In this document: positions 1-7,596 of the stretch, in pieces | How positions within the stretch are numbered: position 1 is the stretch's first letter | Layout: every line of letters starts with the position of its first letter | Notes under the pieces: generated by a model | Database searches by the model: none | Seen by the model: only the letters and a program-made list of their open reading frames with translations | What the model was told of the DNA's origin: nothing | Made by a program: the position numbers and the translations under genes | Virus record (IMG/VR): IMGVR_UViG_3300030060_000361 | Location: 1-24,225 of that record | Strand: one strand, 5' to 3' | Source of the DNA: a virus | DNA: 24,225 nucleotides

Positions 1-118
1 CATTTCTGTTCTTAATGTTTGCCTGCATGAAAATACCTTTGATTTTATGAGACTTCTTACCATTATCTTCTTCGATAATGTATTGTGCCTCATTTATTTC
101 TTCTCTAATTAGTTTCAT
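1..118 (-). CDS. gp21: Prohead core protease gp21, N-terminal fragment cut by the window edge
   Basis: Only the first 39 codons are in the window; the reading frame runs off the left edge. The peptide begins MKLIREEINEAQYIIEEDNG and continues with KGIF-QANIKNRN, which fits the start of T4-type prohead protease gp21, where an NRNGR-YP-like stretch follows. The family is a serine protease packed in the prohead that matures capsid and core proteins. None of its catalytic residues are in view, so the call rests on this N-terminus and on gene order (portal, gp67-like, then 21). The start is the ATG at 118-116, preceded by a GGGGA ribosome-binding site. A late-promoter-like CATAAATAG lies 23 bases upstream. 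It is short for a firm call, but position and sequence agree. Confidence 0.75.
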   Translation of the reverse strand, partial: MKLIREEINEAQYIIEEDNGKKSHKIKGIFMQANIKNRN

Positions 119-141
119 GTGCGTATTTTCCCCTTTTGTTC

Positions 142-149
142 TATTTATG
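142..149 (-). promoter_or_regulatory. Late-promoter-like CATAAATA before gp21
   Basis: Read on the minus strand the octamer is CATAAATA followed by G, one mismatch from the T4 late -10 element TATAAATA. It lies 23 bases before the gp21 ATG and abuts the stop codon of the preceding gene. T4 late promoters have no -35 element, so the octamer is all that is expected. The mismatch makes this weaker than the six exact copies elsewhere in the window. Confidence 0.4.
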
Positions 150-536
150 TTATCTGACCTCTAAAATGACGGAATAACTATCACCATTCACAAAATTGTG
201 AGTAGAGAACAGTATATCACCAGTTGGTGATGTTGCATTGTTAGCGATCTGTATTGCTGGTGTTTGTAAATCTATCGTGCCAGAACCACCAAGAAAGAGT
301 GCGGTTGCGTTAGTTGTGCCTTCAAACAATATTTCTACCGCACCTTTTGGGTCAGTAGTGTTGATTGAATACACAACCCTTGCAATCTTTGTAGAGGTAG
401 ACAAGTGGTTCAAAGACGCACTTGTCATTTTCTCTACTAAACTCTCACCTGTACCGTCAGATTTATTGGTAAACTTCATTACCGTTTTACTACCAGCAAC
501 ATCTGCTATAGTTTGACTTGTTACAGTATCAGCCAT
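150..536 (-). CDS. Small beta-rich protein, tandem paralogue B, probable virion component
   Basis: 128 residues, starting MADTVTSQTIADVAGSKTVM. I do not recognise a named function. The sequence is rich in beta-branched and small residues, without a signal peptide or membrane segment, and looks like a compact beta-sandwich. Its C-terminal half (LFEG-T, then GSG, then TGDILF, ending in an EV-type strand) lines up with the product of the gene just upstream, so the two are diverged tandem duplicates. It lies between the portal/core genes and gp21, within the head-assembly genes, and its start overlaps the preceding stop by one base. Small proteins placed here in marine phages may decorate the capsid, but that is inference from position only. 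Start choice is clear: ATG at 536. Confidence 0.8.
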   Translation of the reverse strand: MADTVTSQTIADVAGSKTVMKFTNKSDGTGESLVEKMTSASLNHLSTSTKIARVVYSINTTDPKGAVEILFEGTTNATALFLGGSGTIDLQTPAIQIANNATSPTGDILFSTHNFVNGDSYSVILEVR

Positions 537-940
537 TATCTAGTTTGTCCTGATTGATTGTAACCTTTTGATTTAGTTACTTCAATAATGAAAGTACCAG
601 TTACGGCACTACCGTTTGTTATAAGAATATCACCAGTAACACCTGTACTTTCTGGGTTTGTGATTAGTGGTTGTTTACCATGAAAACCAAACTCACCAGA
701 ACCATGTACTGTGATTGCGTGATCGTCTGTACCTGCGTCAAACAAAAACTTTACATTACTTGTTGCCGCTGTTGTATTCCATTTAATACTTCTTATGTGT
801 AGTGTTGGGTTAGACGAATGACCTCTTAAGGAACTTGCGTCAACACACACTACCGCTGAGTTTGTGTCATTGTTGATTTCGAACATTCTTACTGTTCGTG
901 TTTCACTATCAACAAGATTTCTTGCGTTTACTATTGCCAT
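536..940 (-). CDS. Small beta-rich protein, tandem paralogue A, probable virion component
   Basis: 134 residues, starting MAIVNARNLVDSETRTVRMF. No function recognised. It shares with its downstream neighbour the pattern LF-AGT...GSG...I-N-ES-GVTGDIL...V-GTF-IEV over about the last 75 residues, while the first 55 residues differ more. The start ATG at 940 has a strong AAGGAGAG ribosome-binding site, better than those of its neighbours, so the protein may be made in quantity. That would fit a virion surface protein. A scaffold role is less likely because the sequence looks beta-rich rather than helical and acidic. The C-terminal tail after IEVTKSKG is short, polar and absent from the paralogue. 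Confidence 0.8.
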   Translation of the reverse strand: MAIVNARNLVDSETRTVRMFEINNDTNSAVVCVDASSLRGHSSNPTLHIRSIKWNTTAATSNVKFLFDAGTDDHAITVHGSGEFGFHGKQPLITNPESTGVTGDILITNGSAVTGTFIIEVTKSKGYNQSGQTR

Positions 941-952
941 TTTTACTCTCCT

Positions 953-1201
953 TTATATGGTTAGACCTGTTTCTTTTTCGAAATAAGTCTCAATATCTTT
1001 TGGTTGTACTCTATATTTTTTACTCACATCTCTAACAACCTTTGGAAATGTGGTCAAAACTTTTTGCGGTTGTTTACTCATCATACCAAACAAATCATCT
1101 ACCGCCTTCTTTACTTTAGGGGCAAGTCGTCTGTATGCTGGTGAACGCTTATGTTCGCCCTTTTCTTTAATCGTCAATTTCAGTTGGCTCAGGGTCAACA
1201 T
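953..1201 (-). CDS. Small basic protein in the gp68 position
   Basis: 82 residues, strongly basic in the first 35 (many Lys and Arg, including RSPAYRRLAPKVKKAV), probably helical throughout. It follows the gp67-like gene and overlaps it by 35 bases, so the two are likely translationally coupled. In T4 the order is 20, 67, 68, 21, and gp68 is a prohead core protein. The position therefore suggests a core or scaffold role, but I cannot confirm sequence homology to gp68. The long overlap makes the start a little uncertain; no later in-frame ATG before residue 40 offers a good alternative. Confidence 0.65.
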   Translation of the reverse strand: MLTLSQLKLTIKEKGEHKRSPAYRRLAPKVKKAVDDLFGMMSKQPQKVLTTFPKVVRDVSKKYRVQPKDIETYFEKETGLTI

Positions 1202-1376
1202 CTAACTTGTCCGCTTCTAATTCTTTGTTGAGTAAAGTACCCGCTAGGTCTTTTCTCTTTGTATCTAATTCAACACCTACTTTATCTGATAGTGAAGCCT
1301 TGAAAGCCTTTTCTGCCTCTACGGTATCACCTTTGTCTAAAGCATTAATCATATTTTTAGTATCTTCTATACTCAT
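1167..1376 (-). CDS. gp67: Prohead core protein, gp67-like
   Basis: 69 residues. The first 45 follow the pattern of T4 gp67: a helix with IN-L--GD-VEAE-AF, then a second helix with K-G-ELD-KRK-LA-TLL. A short acidic tail (ELEADKLDVDPEPTEIDD) follows. T4 gp67 is an 80-residue internal core protein with a long acidic tail, needed for correct prohead shape and cleaved by gp21. The gene starts directly after the portal gene with a one-base TAATG overlap. It has an ideal GGAGGA ribosome-binding site at 1382-1387, inside the portal's last codons, which suits a core protein needed in many copies. The tail is shorter than in T4. Confidence 0.75.
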   Translation of the reverse strand: MSIEDTKNMINALDKGDTVEAEKAFKASLSDKVGVELDTKRKDLAGTLLNKELEADKLDVDPEPTEIDD

Positions 1377-2911
1377 TAAAATCCTCCGTCATCATCTTTT
1401 TGGTTAGGGTCTTTAACTATACCCTGCTCGATTTCTTGTTTGATTATTTCTCTTTGTTTTTCTACTTCATTGTCATTCATCTTTAGAACATGTTTGTTAA
1501 CATAGTCCTGTGAATAAACAGTACCTATCATACCATTGTCTTTCATGGATCTGAATATTTCCATACGATCTTTAAACATTTCACTTTCTTTTATTTCTGC
1601 AAAATATCCATCGTTAACATATTCATACTTGATAGTTTGTGATAAAGAGTTTTCCCAATCCTCGATAGTAACCACACCTTTGAGAATAAGTTGAGTTTTC
1701 AATAAATCATGGAATAGTGTGTTAAATCTATTTCTTAATCTACTGATAAACTTTGTAAATTTAATTTCGTCTCTATTTACCTCAGTTGATCTACCAAGTT
1801 GTAAACCACCTGCAGCCTCACTATCTAATCTGCTGTAAGGTACATTAAGACTTTGATATAGTTTCTTTTGAAAATATTTGATATCATCTATTTCGCCAAG
1901 ATTTGAACCCCCAGGTAAAGTTGTAATCTCTGTCCCTCTACCACCTTCTCGTCTTGGTAACCAAAAATCTTCTAACATACTCATATACTGTCTATCGTCT
2001 CTAATCTCTCCTGTAGAGGCGTCATATACAAGTTTATTTCTATATCTGTTCATTACATCTTTAAGGTATTGTTCTGCCTTTACTTTTGGTAGATTACCTA
2101 CATCAATGTAAAAAATTCTTCTTTCTGGTGCCCTAGATATTCTGTATATGACCACAGAATCCTCAATCATTCTTAACTGATTGACTGGTTTGATTGCCTT
2201 ATGTAAATAAGACAAGACCATATTTCTTTGTTGATCTACTAGACCACTTACACAATGAGCAATACTATCTTTTGCAATCTTTAATCCAGTTGTTGCACTT
2301 GCACCTGGTTGTACACCTTTTTCATTGTAAATATAAAATTCATCAAATTCAACACTAGGTGGTTTGTTTGGATCTTTTGGTGCAAACTCTTCACCTGGTT
2401 TTGATTTAGGTGCTCTTACTTTCTTAATCTTTCTTGGGTCGATGTATCTTAATTCTGTTATACCATTTTTTGGATTTTTAGGGTCGATTAATTTATGATA
2501 TACGATACGACCATCAACATACCATCGTCTAAAAATATCATGCCCTTTTTGTTCAAACTCCAATAATCTAATTACATTTTCAAACTCTTCGCCAATTCTT
2601 TTCTTTACTGCCGCTGAGAATGGTATATTATTTACATTTAATCTTACTACTTCTTGTTTATCATCAACAACAATTGCCTCATTGATGATATCTTCAACTG
2701 CCATATCACATTCTGGGTGTATGGAAACTTCTCTATATCTTCTTATTAAGTCTGCTTCGTTATTAATTTTACCTTCTTGGTCGAGGTAAGTACCAAAGTG
2801 CCCACCACCCATAATAGTTTGTACACCGTCCTCTGCGGTTGGTGCCGTAAACGATTGAGAGGTGCTTTGTTGAGCCTTTCTTTTTATTTCGAAACCAAAT
2901 ATTTCTGCCAC
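1376..2911 (-). CDS. gp20: Portal vertex protein gp20
   Basis: 511 residues from the GTG start chosen here; T4 gp20 has 524. The portal is a dodecamer at one capsid vertex through which DNA is packaged and to which the neck attaches. Recognisable blocks are the N-terminal AEIFGFEIKRK, then FRRWYVDGRIVYHK-IDP around residues 130-147, the DPRKIKKVR segment near 165, RISRAPERRIFYIDVGNLP near 270 and DDIKYFQKKLYQSLNVPYSRL near 360. A reading frame exists from a TTG at 2929, but that would bury the AAGGAGA ribosome-binding site inside the gene. The GTG at 2911-2909 sits 7 bases after GGAG and gives the usual MAEIFGFE-like N-terminus. A stem-loop and an out-of-frame ATG-TAG precede the start. Confidence 0.95.
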   Translation of the reverse strand: MAEIFGFEIKRKAQQSTSQSFTAPTAEDGVQTIMGGGHFGTYLDQEGKINNEADLIRRYREVSIHPECDMAVEDIINEAIVVDDKQEVVRLNVNNIPFSAAVKKRIGEEFENVIRLLEFEQKGHDIFRRWYVDGRIVYHKLIDPKNPKNGITELRYIDPRKIKKVRAPKSKPGEEFAPKDPNKPPSVEFDEFYIYNEKGVQPGASATTGLKIAKDSIAHCVSGLVDQQRNMVLSYLHKAIKPVNQLRMIEDSVVIYRISRAPERRIFYIDVGNLPKVKAEQYLKDVMNRYRNKLVYDASTGEIRDDRQYMSMLEDFWLPRREGGRGTEITTLPGGSNLGEIDDIKYFQKKLYQSLNVPYSRLDSEAAGGLQLGRSTEVNRDEIKFTKFISRLRNRFNTLFHDLLKTQLILKGVVTIEDWENSLSQTIKYEYVNDGYFAEIKESEMFKDRMEIFRSMKDNGMIGTVYSQDYVNKHVLKMNDNEVEKQREIIKQEIEQGIVKDPNQKDDDGGF

Positions 2912-2917
2912 TACATT

Positions 2918-2924
2918 TCTCCTT
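2918..2924 (-). promoter_or_regulatory. Ribosome-binding site that fixes the portal GTG start
   Basis: AAGGAGA on the minus strand. Its GGAG core ends 7 bases before the GTG at 2911-2909 and only 2 bases before an out-of-frame ATG at 2916-2914 that is followed at once by TAG. Normal spacing therefore selects the GTG. A longer in-frame TTG start at 2929 would place this site inside the coding region. Confidence 0.8.
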
Positions 2925-2934
2925 TTCAATATTT

Positions 2935-2956
2935 AGTGGGGTCCTAAGACCCCACT
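2935..2956. terminator. Perfect 9-bp stem-loop between tail tube and portal genes
   Basis: AGTGGGGTC (2935-2943) pairs exactly with GACCCCACT (2948-2956) across a 4-base loop. The run of five T at 2956-2960 follows on the plus strand, so the canonical terminator orientation faces plus-strand (antisense) transcripts. In the sense (minus) direction the hairpin is preceded by AAAAA and followed by AAATATTG, with no U-tract. It could be a 3'-end stabiliser or partial attenuator between gp19 and gp20, or an antisense terminator. Confidence 0.6.
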
Positions 2957-2970
2957 TTTTATAACAACAA

Positions 2971-3498
2971 TTAAGTTGTAGTGTTTGATTCCCAGTATTG
3001 GTATCTCCAAGTACATTCAAATGTTTCTAATGCTGTTACCTGATCATAGTTTAAGTCAACCTGACCTATGATAGTTGGGAACATACCTCTAAAAGTATAA
3101 CTTTTAATTGTATTACCATTTCTATCTAGGTGATCAACAAAAGCGTCAACCTGATAATCAACTGGGTTATTTAACCCTTCGTTATCTGAATGATTGTTAA
3201 TACCATTCGACCATCTTTCAATCGCATTTCTGATACCAAAGTCAGTATCATTAATGATAGTTGTACTCCAAGTTTGGAATGTTCTATCACCTGCCATGTA
3301 GATAGGTCTACCACGGAAGTTTACAGCAATTTCTCCTAATTCACTTGTAGGTAGTATAGTTGATGAACATAAGAAAGCCATACTTTCTGTTTCACCACCA
3401 ACTGCCGCAAATCCAGGAAAAGGCATAGTTACTTTAAATTGGTTTTGTCTTGCTCCACCGCCTTTTAGTTTTGAGACAAAATCTGATACATTAGCCAT
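2971..3498 (-). CDS. gp19: Tail tube protein gp19
   Basis: 175 residues (T4 gp19: 163). It polymerises into the rigid inner tube of the contractile tail, through which DNA passes. Family features seen are the N-terminal DFVSKLKGGGARQNQFKVTM-FPG, then ESMAFLCSSTILP, GRPIYMAGDRTFQTW (about 63-77), FGIRNAIERWSNGIN (about 86-100), SYTFRGMFPT and a C-terminal ETFECTWRYQYWE. The start ATG at 3498 has a GGAGATAAATT leader. It follows the sheath gene by 10 bases, so sheath and tube are co-transcribed from the late promoter before gp18. This matches their roughly equal copy numbers in the tail. Confidence 0.97.
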   Translation of the reverse strand: MANVSDFVSKLKGGGARQNQFKVTMPFPGFAAVGGETESMAFLCSSTILPTSELGEIAVNFRGRPIYMAGDRTFQTWSTTIINDTDFGIRNAIERWSNGINNHSDNEGLNNPVDYQVDAFVDHLDRNGNTIKSYTFRGMFPTIIGQVDLNYDQVTALETFECTWRYQYWESNTTT

Positions 3499-3508
3499 AA
3501 TTTATCTC

Positions 3509-5509
3509 CTATGCTCCTGCCACTTCACTAAACGCAACGCCTGTTCTAGTCGCTACAAAGTTTAGTTTGATGAAATTGATTGAACGATTTGGTTTGATAA
3601 AGATATCTGCCACAAATTCGTTTCTGTCAATAATATCACCCGTGTTGTTTGTTTCATCACAGACTACTGAAAAATCTGTAATACCTCGTCTACCTTGGAT
3701 ATCTCTAAGGAAAGGTTCTACTAGGTTTCTAAATTGTGCTCTTGTAAATTCATCATTGAACTCAAAGAGTTGGAATTTAGCAGCCGTAGATATTGCTTTC
3801 TCTAATGTTAAGAATAATCTTCTTACATTAATTCTATCAAAGGCACTAGGTTTTGCTTGTGCTGTTTTATCACCAAACAAGACTGTGCCTTGTCCAGGGA
3901 ATGTAACAACTGGATTTACTCTTGCTTTGTAGAGTATATCTCTTTGTGATTGGTTTGGATCAAATGCTAATTTTACTGCACCTCTAATCTGACCTCTGTT
4001 AAATCCAGCAGGTGAGAAGAATGGGTCAGCAACATTATCTGTTCTAGCACATAATCCCGCAATATCACCGTTTAATGGTACAAATCTGAATACATCATTG
4101 TACTTATCGTACATATATTTGTAACCACTATCAATGACAGCGTATGATGAACTTGATAAACCATCAGCAAAGTTTTTAACATTTTCAGTTGCAACGATTT
4201 CATTTGCCGCGTTTACAACATCTGCTCTCGCAGGTGAAATAAATGCCACACAATCTTTTCTTGCTTCTGCAATATCAATTACTTTTGTTGCGTGTGTGTC
4301 TCCAGTTGCGTCTGCCGCTGTAGCACCACCACCTTGAGATGGTCCGCCTATAAGTAAATTAATCTCTTGTGTTTCTGGATCACCAAACTTATCGTATGCT
4401 AATGCCATTTCACCAAGAGTTGGTTCATTATCAGTTGTACCTCCTGAAAGACTTGAACTAAAGATAGTAATACCTTGAGTACCAGTATTGTCGAAAGTTT
4501 GACCTACTTTTGAACTACCTGCGTTAGCAAGTGTACTTTCGTGGTCTAACCAATAAATGTATTTACTATTTGCATATAGGTAATCTACATAATAGATTGA
4601 ACTACCTGTAGCACCTTTTGCGTCTGAGGCTTGTGAAAGTCCCTCATGTGTTTCTAATATTGTACCAGCAGTACCAGTTATACCACCATCTTCATCAACT
4701 ACAACGATATGTAATTCGTCATTACTACCGCCTGCATTTGATACATCATCAGTGGTTGTTGGTGCCGCACTAAAGTTGAAATGGTATTCCCAAAATCTTC
4801 TAAAGTATGCGTTATCATCTACAGCGTGTCTTAATCCGCCTGTTTCAGTTGCACCAGTTGCCTGATTAAATCTTGCAATTGTAAGTGTGCCTGATGAATT
4901 ACCAGTAACTTTGTAATAGAATCCAGAAGGTACAGCAGTAAAGTTACCACTTGTATCTCCAAATTCAATAATGTCGCCTACTTGGATCTTGTCTCCACCA
5001 CCATCATCAATTGTGATAGTAGTATCGCCAATAGCCGCACTTGCGTCATTTACAAGGTTAGAACCTCCACCCGCACTTGAATATGCGTTTGAGTTGGTAC
5101 ACATAGATACTTTTAAATTGTTACCTTCAGTTCCTGCTTCTCTTGCTCCAAAAGAACCATTAGATGCTGAACCGTCAGAATAGTTGTTTAAGTAATGAGT
5201 AGTATTTTTGATTTGTAAGCCTGTACCATCAGAGGTAGCATTCTTATTACCTGTTACTGCTCTTACCACTTTAAGGGTGTTACCGTACTGTAAAAAGTTG
5301 GTTGCGCTAAAAAAGTATTCGAAGTTTGCGGCAGTTGGTTTCCCAAAAACTTCCACATATTCGTCTTCACTAGAGATAGTTACTACCTCATCCATCGGCC
5401 CTTTCTCACTAATAACCCCAATCGCACCAATACTGGTAGAGACTGCTGGAATTACATTAGTTAGATCCTTTTCCGTAACATTAACGCCCGGTGATACTAA
5501 AAAAGCCAT
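3509..5509 (-). CDS. gp18: Contractile tail sheath protein gp18
   Basis: 666 residues (T4 gp18: 659). It forms the contractile outer sheath around the gp19 tube. The N-terminus MAFLVSPGVNVTEKDLTNVI and the C-terminal third are typical of the family: AFDRINVRRLFLTLEKAIST, then FEFNDEFTRAQFRNLVEPFL, GRRGITDF-VVCD, RNEFVADIFIKPNRSINFI. The middle, roughly residues 100-340, is rich in Gly, Ser, Thr and Asp and looks like the exposed, variable protrusion domain. The ATG at 5509 has an AAGGAG ribosome-binding site (5517-5522) and an exact late promoter 39 bases upstream, so gp18 and gp19 form their own strong late unit. The gene follows gp17, as in T4. Confidence 0.97.
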   Translation of the reverse strand: MAFLVSPGVNVTEKDLTNVIPAVSTSIGAIGVISEKGPMDEVVTISSEDEYVEVFGKPTAANFEYFFSATNFLQYGNTLKVVRAVTGNKNATSDGTGLQIKNTTHYLNNYSDGSASNGSFGAREAGTEGNNLKVSMCTNSNAYSSAGGGSNLVNDASAAIGDTTITIDDGGGDKIQVGDIIEFGDTSGNFTAVPSGFYYKVTGNSSGTLTIARFNQATGATETGGLRHAVDDNAYFRRFWEYHFNFSAAPTTTDDVSNAGGSNDELHIVVVDEDGGITGTAGTILETHEGLSQASDAKGATGSSIYYVDYLYANSKYIYWLDHESTLANAGSSKVGQTFDNTGTQGITIFSSSLSGGTTDNEPTLGEMALAYDKFGDPETQEINLLIGGPSQGGGATAADATGDTHATKVIDIAEARKDCVAFISPARADVVNAANEIVATENVKNFADGLSSSSYAVIDSGYKYMYDKYNDVFRFVPLNGDIAGLCARTDNVADPFFSPAGFNRGQIRGAVKLAFDPNQSQRDILYKARVNPVVTFPGQGTVLFGDKTAQAKPSAFDRINVRRLFLTLEKAISTAAKFQLFEFNDEFTRAQFRNLVEPFLRDIQGRRGITDFSVVCDETNNTGDIIDRNEFVADIFIKPNRSINFIKLNFVATRTGVAFSEVAGA

Positions 5510-5527
5510 CTTGTTTCTCCTTATTGT

Positions 5528-5541
5528 GTTTAAATTTAAAC
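5528..5541. other. 14-bp perfect palindrome in the gp18 leader
   Basis: GTTTAAATTTAAAC reads the same on both strands. It lies between the late promoter (5549-5556) and the ribosome-binding site of gp18, about where the transcript should begin. It could be a weak AU-rich 5' hairpin on the mRNA or a protein-binding site. In AT-rich DNA a palindrome of this kind may also be chance. Confidence 0.35.
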
Positions 5542-5548
5542 TCGTAAC

Positions 5549-5556
5549 TATTTATA
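5549..5556 (-). promoter_or_regulatory. T4-type late promoter before gp18
   Basis: Exact TATAAATA on the minus strand, followed by G, in the gap between gp17 and gp18 and 39 bases before the gp18 ATG. The leader it would produce includes the AAGGAG ribosome-binding site. This is the expected place for a strong promoter, because sheath and tube are among the most abundant tail proteins. Confidence 0.8.
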
Positions 5557-5567
5557 AATTACTAAAT

Positions 5568-7202
5568 TTACCAACCTTTTATCTTGGACACAGGTGTCCA
5601 TGTTGTGCCGTATGGGTCTTTGAAACTTTCTGGTTCATTAAGACCATCATCAACAAAACCAAACGGTGCCATATCTTGTTCCATAAGATGTGATTGTTCA
5701 TCAACCAATCGTTGTCTTATATCTTGGTCAGTTAATTCTTTGAAATATGTTTGATTTGATAACCATGCAAACATCACCAAACACATAACCAAATCGTCTG
5801 TACTACCTTCTTCAGCCTCGTACTTTTCTTTGCCTTTTAATATATATGTTGACAATTCTGCAATAATATCAAAGTCTTGTATGATAAACTTATCTGTTTC
5901 TATCATGGTCTTTAAGTTAGAACAACCAATTTTCTTTGTTGCCTTTGTTGTTCTTAATCCTAGTTGAGATTGTTTGCCACTAAAACCTGTACCTGCAATC
6001 TGACCAGAACGACCTCGTTGATTGACCATAATCATATTGTCATATTCTAAATCAAATTGTAAAGTATCTGCAACTTGACCACCAATATCATTTACCTCTA
6101 CTAACACCTCTGCCATATTATAACTCTTTGCAATCTTATGAATGATTTGTGGAAATAACATAGGTCTTATTTCATTGTTACGATACTTACCTACAATCTT
6201 GTATGGTATGCGTGTTGCGTCTGTTATGACAAAAGCAGAATAATCATTTACGGTACCTCTTGCAACATCAACTGTAATCACATAACGGTGCCCTTGTTGT
6301 GGCATTTCGTATATGTCTAGTCCTGCGTTTTGTTGTATAGGTGTAATGTGTGATAGTGTTCTTAACTTTGCACTATTGATAAGTGTATCAACACTACCTA
6401 AGAACTCACATTCAAACTCCGTTCTAAATTGTTGTTCACTTGTATTCTTTATTGTTTCTTGTTTCCATTTTTCGTCTCTACCTGGTACCTCTGACCAATG
6501 CACTTCAATTGGTTTATAACTATTTCTTTCATGTTGAGCATCATTCCATAATTTATAAAACATGTTCATACCATGTGGTGTAGATACGATCATAACTTTA
6601 GAACTTTTACCAGATGAGATTGTAGGATAAACTGAACTAAAAAATTGTTCAGCAATATTGTTTGGTACATAGGCAAACTCATCTAAAAATATTACATTGT
6701 AAGAACCACCACGCACGGCACTTGATGATGTTGCAGCCGCAAGTATCTTACTACCATTTTCTAATTCTAAACTACCTTTGTTCCAATTGATAACACCTTG
6801 TTGTAAAAACTTTGGTAAGTTTTCATATGCAAGTTGTAAACGACCTAACAAATCTCTTGCCACTGCCGCCTTGTTTGCAAGTATGGCAATATTTACATTT
6901 GCATTAAAGATAGCATAATGTAATAGATAGGCAATAATCGTAGTTGACTTACCAGTCTGTCTTGGTAACTTACAGATTGTAAAACGATTATTATGAAATG
7001 TATCGACCATTTCTTTTTGAAAGTTATACATTCTAAATGGTTGTAAACCATGATCAAGTGTTACAATCTTTAGATAGTGTGTAATAAAATAGATAGGGTT
7101 ATCTTGGCACTTAATAAATTCTTCTACTTGTTTTTTAGTATACCTAGTCTTTTGGTTTGCAGCCTTAAGATTAGGGTTACCAAGATATGTTTTATTTTCC
7201 AT
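5568..7202 (-). CDS. gp17: Terminase large subunit gp17
   Basis: 544 residues (T4 gp17: 610). This is the ATP-driven motor that packages DNA through the portal and cuts the concatemer. The N-terminal ATPase shows Walker A LPRQTGKST at residues 79-87, Walker B IFLDEF at 171-176 with catalytic Glu175, and the coupling motif STP at 207-209. The C-terminal RNase H-like nuclease shows VDVARG with Asp312, VEVNDIG with Glu369 and Asp372, and a late acidic pair in STDDLVM near 469-470. The start at 7202 overlaps gp16 by 11 bases, as expected for coupled terminase subunits. A linker or C-terminal extension of T4 gp17 is missing, which is usual in marine relatives. Confidence 0.97.
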   Translation of the reverse strand: MENKTYLGNPNLKAANQKTRYTKKQVEEFIKCQDNPIYFITHYLKIVTLDHGLQPFRMYNFQKEMVDTFHNNRFTICKLPRQTGKSTTIIAYLLHYAIFNANVNIAILANKAAVARDLLGRLQLAYENLPKFLQQGVINWNKGSLELENGSKILAAATSSSAVRGGSYNVIFLDEFAYVPNNIAEQFFSSVYPTISSGKSSKVMIVSTPHGMNMFYKLWNDAQHERNSYKPIEVHWSEVPGRDEKWKQETIKNTSEQQFRTEFECEFLGSVDTLINSAKLRTLSHITPIQQNAGLDIYEMPQQGHRYVITVDVARGTVNDYSAFVITDATRIPYKIVGKYRNNEIRPMLFPQIIHKIAKSYNMAEVLVEVNDIGGQVADTLQFDLEYDNMIMVNQRGRSGQIAGTGFSGKQSQLGLRTTKATKKIGCSNLKTMIETDKFIIQDFDIIAELSTYILKGKEKYEAEEGSTDDLVMCLVMFAWLSNQTYFKELTDQDIRQRLVDEQSHLMEQDMAPFGFVDDGLNEPESFKDPYGTTWTPVSKIKGW

Positions 7203-7596
7203 TCTTCTTTATCAACTTTTGTAATTCTGCTGTTGACCCTACAAATAAATTATTCTCAACTTTGTTAGGTACTTTCTTTGTTTCTTCACCTAACTTTTTC
7301 ATCTTCTCTTGTAACTCTAAAAGTTTTTCTGTTACTTCACCAACATTCTTAATGAGTTGCCCTGCCACTTCGTATGTTCGTGGGTGTTCAGTTTCTTTTG
7401 CAAGAGTGAGAATACCATCTATTGCGTCTTGCCCTCTTTCAACTAGATTATACAAATTTTCTCTACTGTATTTGTAGTCGCTTGTAATATCTTCTTGTTC
7501 ATTCGGCCTAGGTATAACTGGCTTACTTTCAGTCTCAACGATTGTTTTATCCGTAATGTCTAAAATCTCGTTGAGTTTATCCTCAACTTTTTTCAT
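7192..7596 (-). CDS. gp16: Terminase small subunit gp16
   Basis: 134 residues (T4 gp16: 164). It recognises DNA and regulates the gp17 motor. The central helical segment is characteristic: YKYSRENLYNLVERGQDAID at about 42-61, then ILTLAKETEHPRTYEVAGQL, followed by a long Lys/Glu-rich coiled coil. The C-terminus ends in the conserved NNLFVGSTAELQKLIKK, thought to contact gp17. The start at 7596 shares one base with the gp15 stop, and the end overlaps gp17 by 11 bases. The N-terminal 35 residues are acidic and variable. Confidence 0.93.
   Translation of the reverse strand: MKKVEDKLNEILDITDKTIVETESKPVIPRPNEQEDITSDYKYSRENLYNLVERGQDAIDGILTLAKETEHPRTYEVAGQLIKNVGEVTEKLLELQEKMKKLGEETKKVPNKVENNLFVGSTAELQKLIKKNGK

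Noticed and set aside
2930-2937. ACTAAATA as a late promoter before the portal gene
   Set aside because: Two mismatches from TATAAATA, and it overlaps the end of the stem-loop. It is within normal background for AT-rich DNA.
2769-3020. Minus-strand frame of 83 codons across the gp19-gp20 junction
   Set aside because: It runs out of frame over the end of gp19, the stem-loop and the start of gp20. Both neighbours are certain genes and the peptide resembles nothing.
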